Of a DNA stretch of 25,723 nt, positions 15,290 through 24,486 are shown piece after piece. Every line of letters starts with the position of its first letter. The first letter of the stretch is position 1. The notes beneath the pieces are model-generated. The model did not search any database and was not told the DNA's origin. It saw only the letters and a program-made list of their open reading frames with translations. The stretch is taken from assembly GCA_045613585.1 (NCBI GenBank), contig JAZLBG010000068.1, forward strand, positions 1 to 25,723, written 5' to 3'. Origin of the DNA: Fimenecus sp045613585. Its GTDB lineage: Bacteria > Bacillota > Clostridia > Oscillospirales > Acutalibacteraceae. Made by a program: the position numbers and the translations under genes.

Positions 15290-16587
15290 TTCATTGTTTC
15301 CTTTGCACCGAGTGAATCGATTTTATTAAAATATTCAGTAACTAACCCTGTTAATCCACTAAGGTCTGCTTGCCACAAAGAAGTATTCTTAAGAATATCA
15401 ATAATACTATCATTTTTCATTATAGCAACAACATTTTCTGCATCGTCAGGATTATCATTTTTATAGAAATAAATAAGGTATGCTAAAGAAAGTGCAAGTC
15501 CTACAGGATATACACCGTTTTTCTCTTTATACTCAATAAGTGTTGGAAGAACTCGAACTGAATATTTGCTAACTGAATTAAGTGCGATTGAACGCCATTT
15601 GTGTTGAATAAATGGGTTTCTGAATCGGTCAAAAACATTGTTAGCAAAGGCAACGCTATCTTCATTTTCACCAATTGTTGGAAGAATTTCTTCTTTCATG
15701 ATTTTATTAAGAAAAGCAGATGCAAGCTCATTATTCATAGCTTCGCCTACTGTTTCGATACCTGAAAGAATTGCACCAGCCACAAGTGATGTATGAGCAC
15801 CATTTAAAATTCTTACCTTGATTTTCTTGTATGGTTTTGCATCATCTGTCCATACAACATTAAACCCTGCTTTTTTAAGTGGGAATTCATCTTCAAAATC
15901 ACCTTCTATAACCCAGAGGTGGAAGATTTCTGCTGTATCAAGGAATTTATCGTCAGGGTGCATTTCTTTTGTTTCGTCATTAGGATAACCTGTAACGATT
16001 CTGTCAACGAGAGTGTTGATGAAATGATTTTCATTCTCTAACCAAGTGATAAAATCTGCTTCTAAATTCCAAAGTTCTGCATATTTAAGAACACATTTTT
16101 TAAGTTCTGTACCGTTATTATCGATAAGCTCACAAGCAAGAATTACAAAGCCTTTGAGACCATTTTTATAGCGTCTGTAAAGGAGTTGAGTAAGTTTACC
16201 TGGGAATGATAATGCAGGCTTATCTTGGAATTTGCAAGAATCAACAAATTCAATACCCGCTTCAGTTGTATTTGACACGATAAAACGAAAATCAGGATTA
16301 TCGGCTAACGCCATATAATCTTCAAAGTCTTTATATGGGTCAACACATCTTGAAATTGATTCAACAATAGTATGTTCTTTTACAATTTCACCATCTTTAA
16401 TACCTCTTAAATAAAGGTTATATTTACAGTCTTGTTCGTTAAGTTCTGCTACTCTACCCATTGAAATTGGTTGAACAACAACTGCCTTGCCATCATAAAG
16501 ACCTTTTTCGTTCATTTTATGAAGAAAATAGTCGAAAAATCCACGAAGAAAGTTACCTTCGCCAAATTGAATTACAGTTTCTTTCAT
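15271..16587 (-). CDS. uxaB: Tagaturonate reductase (altronate oxidoreductase, UxaB family)
   Basis: 438 residues of the polyol-specific long-chain dehydrogenase family. Its N-terminal Rossmann region begins VIQFGEGNFLRGFFDYF and continues with VVVQPISMGR. RIVTGYPNDE and the catalytic KVRILNGAHTSLVAGA segment (Lys-x5-Asn-Gly-Ala-His) are typical of UxaB. It reduces D-tagaturonate to D-altronate with NADH, the substrate of the next gene's enzyme. The ATG at 16587 was chosen over a GTG at 16596 because AGGTGA lies 5 nt before it. Its start overlaps the end of the zinc dehydrogenase gene. Fructuronate reductase (UxuB) is a paralogue, but the adjacent UxaA favours tagaturonate. Confidence 0.9.
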   Translation of the reverse strand: MKETVIQFGEGNFLRGFFDYFLHKMNEKGLYDGKAVVVQPISMGRVAELNEQDCKYNLYLRGIKDGEIVKEHTIVESISRCVDPYKDFEDYMALADNPDFRFIVSNTTEAGIEFVDSCKFQDKPALSFPGKLTQLLYRRYKNGLKGFVILACELIDNNGTELKKCVLKYAELWNLEADFITWLENENHFINTLVDRIVTGYPNDETKEMHPDDKFLDTAEIFHLWVIEGDFEDEFPLKKAGFNVVWTDDAKPYKKIKVRILNGAHTSLVAGAILSGIETVGEAMNNELASAFLNKIMKEEILPTIGENEDSVAFANNVFDRFRNPFIQHKWRSIALNSVSKYSVRVLPTLIEYKEKNGVYPVGLALSLAYLIYFYKNDNPDDAENVVAIMKNDSIIDILKNTSLWQADLSGLTGLVTEYFNKIDSLGAKETMKWILSE

Positions 16588-16588
16588 A

Positions 16589-17608
16589 TTAGTCACCTAT
16601 TTTAATAAGAAGTTTTGCAAGAGTACCATCATTATTGCTGAGAGCCTTAAAAGCGTCAAGGGCATTTTCCATATCATAAACGCCACTTACCATTTTCATA
16701 GGGTCTGCTTTTTTATTTGAAACAATATCAATCAAATTAATAAAGTCATCTTTAAGAGCATTACGGCTACCGTGAATGTTAAGTTCTTTCTTAAGAATAA
16801 TTGAGTGAACAAAATTAGTTTCACGCTTACCATTACCGATAAGAATGATATTTGCAGCAAAAGCAGCGTTATCAATACAACCTAAAAATGTTTCAGGAGC
16901 ACCGCAAGCCTCAATACAAACATCAAAACCATTTCCATTTGTAAATTCATTTGTAAACTCTTCAAGCGACTGTGTTTTGGTATTAACAACTGCATCTGCA
17001 CCATACTCTGTTGCAAGTGATAAACGATTATCAAGAATATCTGCTACTACGATTTTATTGCATTTCTGTTTTGCAGCAAGAAGTGCAAAAAGTCCAATTG
17101 GACCTGCACCGATTACAAGTACATTATCAGTTTCTTTGATTGTTGCACGAGAAACTGCATGTTGTGAAATTGCAAAAGGCTCAATAAGTGCTAATTCTTG
17201 TGCTGAAAGTCCTTTACCATCATAAATTCTTTCAACTGGCATTGAGATATATTCACAAAATGCGCCATCACGCTGAACACCCATTGTCTGATTATCTGTG
17301 CAACAGTTTACAAAACCACGTTCACAACTATAACAAGTGCCACAGTTAAAATATGGATTACACGTAACAATATCCCCTGCTTTAAGTCCCTTATCATTTT
17401 CAGGAATACTTACGATTTCTGCTGAAAATTCGTGTCCAGGGATTCTAGGGTATGTAGTGAATGGTTGATTGCCTGTAAATGATGCAACGTCAGCTCCACA
17501 GATACCAACATATTTAACTTTAAGAAGCGCTTCGCCCTCTTTAACTTCTGGCATTGGGACTTCTCTTATTTCAATTTCATTTGGATTAGGAATTACTATT
17601 GCTTTCAT
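16589..17608 (-). CDS. Zinc-dependent medium-chain dehydrogenase, LgoD/YjmD-like
   Basis: 339 residues with the full zinc alcohol dehydrogenase pattern: catalytic zinc ligands C37 (GICGAD), H59/E60 (PGHEF) and E143, structural zinc cysteines C89, C92, C95 and C103, and the Rossmann GAGPIG at 167-172. Relatives in hexuronate loci are E. coli LgoD/YjjN, which oxidises L-galactonate to D-tagaturonate, and Bacillus subtilis YjmD. Being immediately upstream of UxaB/UxaA suggests a similar 5-dehydrogenase that makes tagaturonate. The ATG at 17608 was chosen over a TTG at 17626 because GAGGAC lies 7-9 nt before it and MKAIVIP is the normal family start. It follows the previous stop by 1 nt. Substrate is inferred; iditol or threonine dehydrogenase-like activity cannot be excluded. 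Confidence 0.87.
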   Translation of the reverse strand: MKAIVIPNPNEIEIREVPMPEVKEGEALLKVKYVGICGADVASFTGNQPFTTYPRIPGHEFSAEIVSIPENDKGLKAGDIVTCNPYFNCGTCYSCERGFVNCCTDNQTMGVQRDGAFCEYISMPVERIYDGKGLSAQELALIEPFAISQHAVSRATIKETDNVLVIGAGPIGLFALLAAKQKCNKIVVADILDNRLSLATEYGADAVVNTKTQSLEEFTNEFTNGNGFDVCIEACGAPETFLGCIDNAAFAANIILIGNGKRETNFVHSIILKKELNIHGSRNALKDDFINLIDIVSNKKADPMKMVSGVYDMENALDAFKALSNNDGTLAKLLIKIGD

Positions 17609-17609
17609 T

Positions 17610-18815
17610 TTATTTGTCCTCTTCAATATAATTTTTATCCCAGATTACACCCGTTTTAAGTGGTGCACCTTTACAGAAAATTTTATTTTCATAAGCATCT
17701 AATGGGTCTTTGATAAACTCGTCTTTATCAATAAGTTCAACAACCTCATCATAACGGGAGTCAACAAGCACCTCAATTGCTTTTTCCATATGCTCTTGGC
17801 GGAAATTAATTGATGCGAATATTACATGATTTTCAAAGCCGAACGGCATTGTGTCATAAGACACAACAGGGCCTAATGAGAAACTGTTGTAAACACCATT
17901 GCAACCGAGAACTTTATGTTGGAATGCGATTCTGTGTTCAATATTTGCACCACTTGTGCCAACGAACATTGTAGCCCTGCCACCAATTTTCTCCATAATC
18001 TTTTCTGCAGTTTCTTCTTCAGATAAACCCGCTGTGCAAAGGTAATCTGCACCTACAATCTCTTTTGAGAATGTAACTTTCTTGCAATTTTCATCACTAC
18101 GACCTACAAAAAGGATTTGAGCATCAGGATGATTTCTTCTGATTTGGTCTGCTATAAAAAGACCTGTCATACCAAGGCCGAAAACGACTGTTCTTGCAAA
18201 AATATTGTTTTTCGCTAATTTTCTAGCTTCTTGTTCTGTGCATTTATGCTTTGCCATCTCAACACGGAAATTCTGTGCTTCACCAATATCTTCCATTCTT
18301 TCAAGTTGGAAGATTGCACAAGCATAAGGGTCAGCAAATGAGAGCTTTTTTGCTACTGATAATGGTAATTTTTTAAGTCCCGCATACTTTTCAGGAAGAT
18401 GAAGAAGCATATCAGGGTTATAATAGTTTTTGTCACAGAAAAGACCGTCAGCTTTATCACAACCATATTCAAAATATGTTTCGTCTTCTGTATAACGAGT
18501 TGGGTCCCAGCTGTCCCCTCCTCGAATAAGCACAATTGCAAATCTGTTTTCAGAAGGTACCCATACAACGCCTTCGTGACCATTGATAAGGCGGTTTTCA
18601 CCTTCAGGGAATTTATGGGAAAGGTTATTTTCTCTGCCCATTTTCATAAGCTCAAAGTCTGTACCACAAAAGCCCTGAAAAACAGGATATGCTTCAACGC
18701 CTTTAAGTAATGACTCACCGCGAAGTCTTTGTCTTTCGGGATTTATTAAATTGATTTCACCATATTTGATTGGTAAATCTTTATCGTTTTGAAAATATGT
18801 ACCGTAAGTTTTCAT
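17610..18815 (-). CDS. Glucose-dehydrogenase-like medium-chain oxidoreductase
   Basis: 401 residues. GFCGTD (C50) and INGHEG (H80, E81) match the catalytic zinc site of glucose/galactose 1-dehydrogenases. ADPYACAIFQ and a Rossmann VFGLGMTGLF (211-220) with FVGRSDENCKK as the cofactor-binding strand follow. The C-terminal part (GTSGANIEHRIAF to FASINFRQEHMEKA) resembles the glucose dehydrogenase C-terminus family. The structural-zinc four-cysteine lobe of the classical enzymes is not visible; that stretch is acidic and aromatic (GGDSWDPTRYTEDETYFEYG). A role in oxidising an aldose released by the two glycosidases to its lactone is inferred from the family and from the downstream dehydrogenases. 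It is separated from the GH31 gene by 59 nt, with no convincing promoter or terminator in the gap. Confidence 0.75.
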   Translation of the reverse strand: MKTYGTYFQNDKDLPIKYGEINLINPERQRLRGESLLKGVEAYPVFQGFCGTDFELMKMGRENNLSHKFPEGENRLINGHEGVVWVPSENRFAIVLIRGGDSWDPTRYTEDETYFEYGCDKADGLFCDKNYYNPDMLLHLPEKYAGLKKLPLSVAKKLSFADPYACAIFQLERMEDIGEAQNFRVEMAKHKCTEQEARKLAKNNIFARTVVFGLGMTGLFIADQIRRNHPDAQILFVGRSDENCKKVTFSKEIVGADYLCTAGLSEEETAEKIMEKIGGRATMFVGTSGANIEHRIAFQHKVLGCNGVYNSFSLGPVVSYDTMPFGFENHVIFASINFRQEHMEKAIEVLVDSRYDEVVELIDKDEFIKDPLDAYENKIFCKGAPLKTGVIWDKNYIEEDK

Positions 18816-18874
18816 AAGTTTATTATATCCTTTTATAATTCATCATATCGGCAGAATCAAGACCCCACCCTATA

Positions 18875-21250
18875 TTATTCAAGTGCAAACACCGCTTCAT
18901 CAAGGCACATTCTTAATGATTTTGCCTTTGTGCATCTGATGAATGATTTATAATCTTTATCTGTTTCACATGCTGCAAGTCGTTTACTTGTAATCAACTT
19001 TTTCATATTGTTGCCGTTAAGGTGAATAATGCAATCAAGCGCACGCTCTTTAACTGGTTTATTCTTTCGAGCCACAACATCTGTAAGAGTTACTGTAATT
19101 TCATCTTCAACGCTTACACCACTGATTTTAACAAATGATTTACCGCTTGTTACAGGTGTTACGATTCCGTTTATCATAACTTCAACTTCATCGAAATCCT
19201 CAACATCCTTGAAGTTAAGAGTATATTCACGCTTTGCAGGAATACATTTAAGCGCTTTACCACCACTAATTGTGAATTTAATGGTATTTTTTTCTTCGGC
19301 AACAGTCATTGTAGTAATCGAGTACTCATCATTTTTATATTTAGCTGTTTCACCATCGTCTTCATAGAAATTGATTGTGTTATTACCACGATAAATATCA
19401 ATTTCTAGTCTTTCAGGACATTCCCAAGAGTTGCCGTTATCTTTTGACATTGGAATAATTGCGCCCTCTTTTGCAAGTACAGGAATTGTGTTAATTGGAC
19501 TATTGATTACAGTTTCTTGACCGCCTTTATAGATTTTGCCATCAAAAATGTTGGTCCATCTACCCTCTGGTAACCATACTTTTGTTGCTGCAGTTTTTGT
19601 TTTTGCATCCATTTTAGTAGTAACAGGACATACAAGAAGTTCTGAACCAAAGAAATACTCGTTACCATATTCAAAGGCTTGTTTATCTTCAGGGTATGTA
19701 TAATAAAGTGGCTCACAAAGTGCTCTACCCTCGTTATATGTACGGTAGTTCATAGAATAGATATATGGAATCAAATTATGACGAAGACGAAGATACTCTG
19801 TACCTAATGTTTCTGCCTCCCATGAGAAATTCCAAGGCTCTTTACCAAGAATATCAAGGCTTGTTGAATGAAGTCTTAAAATTGGTAAGAATACTGCAAG
19901 TTGAAGCCATCTGATATACAATTCATCATCATGGTCACCCATCATATGACCGCCAATATCGTGGCTCCACCAAGTATAACCACAGTTTGCAGCATTAGCA
20001 GTAAAATATGGTTGAAAATTAAGAACACTCCAGTTAATTGCAGTATCACCTGAGAAACCTAATGGATAACGATGTGAGCCAATACCTGCATAACGAGAAA
20101 GAATCATTGGTCTTCTTTCTTCACGGTCAGTATCAAGATAATGATAGTGGTTAAGAAGCCACAATGGGTCAAGACCTGCTTTTTTACTTCTTGTACCTTG
20201 TTGCCAGTCAATCCACCAGAAATCTACGCCTTCATTTTCATAAGGGTGGTGAAGAATATCAAAATATGCATTGATAAATTTCTTATCTGTCAAGTCAAAC
20301 TCAACTGAAGTTTCTGTTAATGGGTCAATATCCATAGCTTTTGCCATATCTTCGTACATATCTTCAAAAGCACGGACACCATCTGCAGGATGAAGGTTAA
20401 GTGTAACTTTAAGTCCCATATCGTGAAGTTTTTGTAAGAATCCTTTATAATCAGGGAAAAGTTCTGTATTCCAGCTATAACCTGTCCAACCACTACTTAA
20501 AATATTGCTTGACTTATATTTTTTATTGAATTGCTTTTTAAGGTCAACCCAATGCCAGTCCATATCAACTGTTGCAATTGTAAGTGGAATATCACGACGG
20601 AAGAATTCTGTCATTAAATCTTCATATTCTTTTTGAGTGTATGCACGATAACGGCTCCACCAGTTACCTAATGTATAACGAGGCACAAGTGGTGGCATTC
20701 CTGTTATTTTATAGAAGTCATTAATACCTGCAACATAGTCTTTACCATAAACAAAAACATAAATGTCTTTTGTATCATCTTCACGTGATGAAAGTGTACC
20801 ATCATCATTAAGAAGTAAAGTCTTGCTATCATCATAAGTTGACACACCATCAGTTGAAATAATACCATCCTCAAGTTCTTTTGGACCATACGTATTATCA
20901 AGAGTACGAGTTGTGCCTTTCAAGTTATTTGATGTGCTATATGTAAGCTTATTACCATCAAGAACAGCATATTTGAAACCGCCTGTATGGTTGTTTACAT
21001 AAAATTCTGCTTTTTCTGTTTTAATTGTCAAAACATCTGTGTTTTCTGTTTTAGTGAAATCAACTTTACCAAAATTTCTATACCAGATACTTTGTGATGG
21101 TAAATCTGTAAACTTGCCCTCAGTTGAAAATTCTACACGAATCATTGTTGCAGTAAGCACAGTTACACGCACATTGCCACTTAATATAACATTTTCTTCA
21201 CACGCTTTTGCATCTGTTTTTGCTAAAAGTTGTTTGTTTAACTCTGACAT
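18875..21250 (-). CDS. Glycoside hydrolase family 31 alpha-glycosidase
   Basis: 791 residues, cytoplasmic (no signal peptide). Order: N-terminal beta-sandwich (about 20-175), TIM barrel (about 190-540), a C-terminal beta domain and a DUF5110-like domain (to about 725). The nucleophile is likely D348 in DFWWIDWQQG and the acid/base D402 in GFSGDTAINW; HDIGGHMMG and PWNFSWEAETLG also fit the family. This GH31 subgroup cleaves alpha-glucosides, alpha-xylosides or alpha-galactosides; the exact sugar cannot be read. The last 60 or so residues (from about 728) form an extra Lys/Cys-rich helical tail, beyond the usual end, with no family match known to me. It starts 14 nt after the GH36-like gene, with an AAGGG/GGGGAG SD. 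Confidence 0.92.
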   Translation of the reverse strand: MSELNKQLLAKTDAKACEENVILSGNVRVTVLTATMIRVEFSTEGKFTDLPSQSIWYRNFGKVDFTKTENTDVLTIKTEKAEFYVNNHTGGFKYAVLDGNKLTYSTSNNLKGTTRTLDNTYGPKELEDGIISTDGVSTYDDSKTLLLNDDGTLSSREDDTKDIYVFVYGKDYVAGINDFYKITGMPPLVPRYTLGNWWSRYRAYTQKEYEDLMTEFFRRDIPLTIATVDMDWHWVDLKKQFNKKYKSSNILSSGWTGYSWNTELFPDYKGFLQKLHDMGLKVTLNLHPADGVRAFEDMYEDMAKAMDIDPLTETSVEFDLTDKKFINAYFDILHHPYENEGVDFWWIDWQQGTRSKKAGLDPLWLLNHYHYLDTDREERRPMILSRYAGIGSHRYPLGFSGDTAINWSVLNFQPYFTANAANCGYTWWSHDIGGHMMGDHDDELYIRWLQLAVFLPILRLHSTSLDILGKEPWNFSWEAETLGTEYLRLRHNLIPYIYSMNYRTYNEGRALCEPLYYTYPEDKQAFEYGNEYFFGSELLVCPVTTKMDAKTKTAATKVWLPEGRWTNIFDGKIYKGGQETVINSPINTIPVLAKEGAIIPMSKDNGNSWECPERLEIDIYRGNNTINFYEDDGETAKYKNDEYSITTMTVAEEKNTIKFTISGGKALKCIPAKREYTLNFKDVEDFDEVEVMINGIVTPVTSGKSFVKISGVSVEDEITVTLTDVVARKNKPVKERALDCIIHLNGNNMKKLITSKRLAACETDKDYKSFIRCTKAKSLRMCLDEAVFALE

Positions 21251-21264
21251 AATCCCTTACTCCC

Positions 21265-23952
21265 CTATATTTTATTGAAATCTAATGCTTTAGAAATAAC
21301 TTTTAAGTCGCTTACTTTATCTGCGAGTGTAATTTCAGCGTTTTCAAGTGCAGTACAATACTCATCACCATTATAAACTGAACAAGCAAGACTCTTATTT
21401 ACATAAAGCTTTACAAGTCCGTTAGGTTCACATATAACTGTGATTTTATCATTTTCATTAAGTGTAATATCGCTGCGACTTGTTCTGCCATTAAATCTTA
21501 TTGCACCATAGCCATCACGATTGCTTACATTAATAATGTCACCTATTGAGAATAACACACCATCTTCTGTGTTATTAACTACACATTGAACTGTAAAATC
21601 TCTGCCACATGGTATTTTCATTTCTTCGCAAATAAAATCTTTGTGATATTTCACATTGATTTGAGCATCTGCAATATCACCAAATGCATTTTTTACAGTT
21701 AATGATACAAAAGCTTTATCAGTTGGCTCTGCATAATTAATTTTGAGAGTACTGTAATCTTCAAGCAACTGAATACTACTGATTTTTGAATCTGAAGAAA
21801 TAGCATTCTCATCAACATAAATTCTGTCGTCAAAGAAAAGTAATAATTCTCTATCACTTTCAAATCTACCGTACACAAGTTCAGGTGTTTTTTCAGCCAC
21901 TTTTGTGAATTTCATAATAATTGCTTCAAGTGGCATAAGATTAACTGTAATAGTTTCGCCATAAGAATATGTTTTATTGTCAGTTTTCTTGTCATAAGGA
22001 TAAACATAAGCCATTTTAAGATTTTGCATATCTTTATTTACGCCTATTGTTTCATCAAGAGTTACTGCAATGCTTTGCTGACGATTTGCAGGGTTACGAA
22101 GTGAGATAATTCCTTTATTTTCACTCCAACAAGAATAACCATAAGCCTGACCATTTTCAGGTGAGCCACCAATAAACTGTGATGTTTTAAGTGTTTCGTA
22201 ATCGTTACGGATAAAACGAAGTGCATCTGCATTGATACGCCATTTGGCAGGATTAAACATATTATATGAATAATAAAGTTCCCAGAATGCTGTACCACGA
22301 GTTGCCATCATAAACATATATTTACGAAATTCTTCATCTGTCATTGAAATTTTCGCAGTATTACCATAAATTGGGTCATGATTATAAATAAACTCATGTG
22401 GGAATTGATAGTTTCGTACAACACTAAAATCATGATAGCAATTATCACGATATGTAAGCACTCTATCAACATCACGATCACTTAATTTTTCACCTTTTTT
22501 AGTTTTATCAATGAAACCTATATCACCGCTATTCTGAATCCATAGGCTATCTGACCACTGTAAAAACCAAGGGCTCGCATTACAATAACTTGTCTGATTA
22601 ATCCATAAATCTTTACCTACTGCTTCGCGTGTAATACGAAGTTTGCGGAAAATGTTAATCCAATTTTCCCACATTTCAGTATATTGATACATCTGATTGT
22701 ATCCACCTGTCATATGACCATGTTTTTTAGATGGGCATGCTCTAAGTAAGAAACCATCAAGTTTCCAATAATTTATATCAAATTTACGGTCATTTTCAAG
22801 GTAATATTCTGTAATATTCTTAATGTATTCAGTTGAAGATACACAAACGTCTTTTGCAGCTTTATTATAGCCACCCTTGCCAGCTTTCTCCATTTGTTTA
22901 CCAAAAGCTGGTGTTTTATTGTTATAACCGCCTCTTGGACCATTCCAAAGCCCAAAGTTTGATGAAAATTTTCTTGCCATTGTTGCAGCAGGATATAACT
23001 CATTTGGGAATTTTTTATTGAAAGTCCAGAAGTCTGCATCCCAATCAACAAAGCCATCATCCACTACATAAGAATCAAGTGGTGGCACCATTGTTTTGGA
23101 AAGGTTGTTTTCAATTTGTTGGAATGACTCAATAATATTCTCATTTGTAATATCATGCATATGGTCATACCATGAATTATATTGAAATCTTGGTTTAACT
23201 TTTCGCGATATATTACGAATATATGTTAAGAAATCTTCACGGATTACTCGCAAGTCATAGCTTCTTGCTGCACCCACAACAGTATTCCAACATCTATAAG
23301 TGTGACCACAGTTAAGTTTTAATTCATCAAAACGTTTACCTGTGAAATATCGACAATAAAGCGTGCTATCATCAATGTTATTTTCTGCAAGAGGAAATTC
23401 GGAGCCAAAAAACAAACCATTAAGATATACGGGTTGGCCTAATGCACTATGATATTCTGTAAGATAAGCTTGCTCAATTTCACCTATTGTCCATTCTTGC
23501 TCTTTATTCTGTATTAAAATATGTTCACCATCAATATAGTCAATAGTAATAAGATGCTGACGGTCAGGGTCAATCATCATTTCAATATATTTATGCATAT
23601 AGTGGTTGTTATCATCAATCTCAACATTAACGATAAAGGTAATTCTTGCACCGCTATATGTATATGGCTTAAATACAAACTCCACTCTTTTTTTGAATAC
23701 GTTTACAGTATCAATTTCAAGATTGTTTGAAGATAAAAACTCTGTTTTATAACCAAATGTTTTTTTCACCTTAAATGCAACAAAAAATTCAGCAGAAAAA
23801 CTATCAAACTTAACAGATTTTTTACCATCGATTCTTTTATTGATAATTTCTGTTGTTACAAGTCGATTACCCTTTGTTGAAAATCTTCTTTCAATGTAAT
23901 CATTACCAATAGCAACTATATCATTATCAAAATTAGCATAAGCTCCTACCAT
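21265..23952 (-). CDS. Clan GH-D (GH36-like) alpha-glycosidase with C-terminal LamG-like domain
   Basis: 895 residues, no signal peptide. An N-terminal beta-sandwich (about 1-250) precedes a TIM barrel (about 255-620). YWKLDGF (D399) matches the nucleophile strand of alpha-galactosidases, and LQWSDSLWIQNSGD (D468) fits the acid/base. VVDDGFVDWD and LWNGPRGGY are further clan-D hallmarks. A beta domain follows (about 640-765), then a concanavalin/LamG-like module (about 770-895, with FTVQCVV and GYGAIRFNGR). The exact family is less secure than for GH31: GH36 or a related alpha-galactosidase or alpha-N-acetylgalactosaminidase group is likely. It starts 1 nt after the preceding stop (TAA-A-ATG), with a GAGG SD, so it is tightly coupled to the C_GCAxxG_C_C gene. 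Confidence 0.78.
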   Translation of the reverse strand: MVGAYANFDNDIVAIGNDYIERRFSTKGNRLVTTEIINKRIDGKKSVKFDSFSAEFFVAFKVKKTFGYKTEFLSSNNLEIDTVNVFKKRVEFVFKPYTYSGARITFIVNVEIDDNNHYMHKYIEMMIDPDRQHLITIDYIDGEHILIQNKEQEWTIGEIEQAYLTEYHSALGQPVYLNGLFFGSEFPLAENNIDDSTLYCRYFTGKRFDELKLNCGHTYRCWNTVVGAARSYDLRVIREDFLTYIRNISRKVKPRFQYNSWYDHMHDITNENIIESFQQIENNLSKTMVPPLDSYVVDDGFVDWDADFWTFNKKFPNELYPAATMARKFSSNFGLWNGPRGGYNNKTPAFGKQMEKAGKGGYNKAAKDVCVSSTEYIKNITEYYLENDRKFDINYWKLDGFLLRACPSKKHGHMTGGYNQMYQYTEMWENWINIFRKLRITREAVGKDLWINQTSYCNASPWFLQWSDSLWIQNSGDIGFIDKTKKGEKLSDRDVDRVLTYRDNCYHDFSVVRNYQFPHEFIYNHDPIYGNTAKISMTDEEFRKYMFMMATRGTAFWELYYSYNMFNPAKWRINADALRFIRNDYETLKTSQFIGGSPENGQAYGYSCWSENKGIISLRNPANRQQSIAVTLDETIGVNKDMQNLKMAYVYPYDKKTDNKTYSYGETITVNLMPLEAIIMKFTKVAEKTPELVYGRFESDRELLLFFDDRIYVDENAISSDSKISSIQLLEDYSTLKINYAEPTDKAFVSLTVKNAFGDIADAQINVKYHKDFICEEMKIPCGRDFTVQCVVNNTEDGVLFSIGDIINVSNRDGYGAIRFNGRTSRSDITLNENDKITVICEPNGLVKLYVNKSLACSVYNGDEYCTALENAEITLADKVSDLKVISKALDFNKI

Positions 23953-23953
23953 T

Positions 23954-24391
23954 TTATTTTACCTCACTAAACAATATTTTTTCTGTTGCTAATGCAGCAT
24001 CTTCAACAATTTTTACACAAGGGCGTTTTTGATAATACTCTTGAGTTCTAGCTTCTGGAACACTTGAATTTTCAGGCTTTGAAAGTCCTAAAAGCTCTTT
24101 ACAAACAATAGAATGATTGGTTTTCTTAAATTCATCTGCAATAGCACAAACTTTTTCATAAACTTCTGTCTTTGAAAGTTCAGGATATTTAAGGCCTACT
24201 ACCATTGCACTGCCGCTTATTGCACCGCAGACTTCACGCATTCTACCAACGCCTCCGCCAAGCCCTACTGACACGGCTAAAGCCATTTCTTCAGATAATC
24301 CTAAATCAGTTGCAAAAGCTGTAAAAACTGCTTGAGAACAGTTTTTACCTTGCATAAAATGTTCTATTGCACGGTCTGAATATTTCGACAA
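23954..24391 (-). CDS. C_GCAxxG_C_C family redox-type protein
   Basis: 145 residues. The family is named for its cysteine pattern, seen here as NCSQAVFTAF, VCGAISGSAMVVG, then single cysteines in KVCAIADEF, SIVCKEL and RPCVKI, plus a glycine-rich GLGGGVGRMRE turn. The fold is thought to bind a metal or redox centre; biochemical function is unknown. TTG at 24391 was chosen as start: it yields the usual SKYSDRAIEHF-type N-terminus and lies 5-8 nt after GGAGTGG, whereas the GTG at 24400 sits directly on that SD. It is the first gene of the catabolic operon, behind a good sigma-A promoter. Its link with sugar oxidation is unexplained; electron transfer or maturation of the UxaA metal centre would be speculation. 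Confidence 0.82.
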   Translation of the reverse strand: MSKYSDRAIEHFMQGKNCSQAVFTAFATDLGLSEEMALAVSVGLGGGVGRMREVCGAISGSAMVVGLKYPELSKTEVYEKVCAIADEFKKTNHSIVCKELLGLSKPENSSVPEARTQEYYQKRPCVKIVEDAALATEKILFSEVK

Positions 24392-24427
24392 GAAAACCAC
24401 TCCATTTAACTAAAATATACCAAATTA

Positions 24428-24456
24428 ATTCTATCACATTACAATGATTATTGCAA
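24428..24456 (-). promoter_or_regulatory. Sigma-A promoter of the catabolic operon
   Basis: On the minus strand TTGCAA (24451-24456) and TAGAAT (24428-24433) are 17 bp apart, with a TGA extended -10. The predicted start near 24421 leaves a leader of about 30 nt before the TTG start at 24391. No operator-like palindrome is obvious. Confidence 0.6.
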
Positions 24457-24460
24457 TAAA

Positions 24461-24486
24461 AAAAGCAGTAGAAATCTACTGCTTTT
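24461..24486 (-). terminator. Terminator of the lipoprotein gene
   Basis: A perfect 12-bp stem, AAAAGCAGTAGA with TCTACTGCTTTT around an AA loop, overlaps the lipoprotein stop codon at 24485. On the minus strand it is followed by a T run. Confidence 0.85.

Noticed and set aside
18816..18874. Internal promoter TTGATT-17-TATAAA before the glucose-dehydrogenase-like gene
   Set aside because: The predicted transcript start falls on the SD site, so the match is probably chance in AT-rich DNA.
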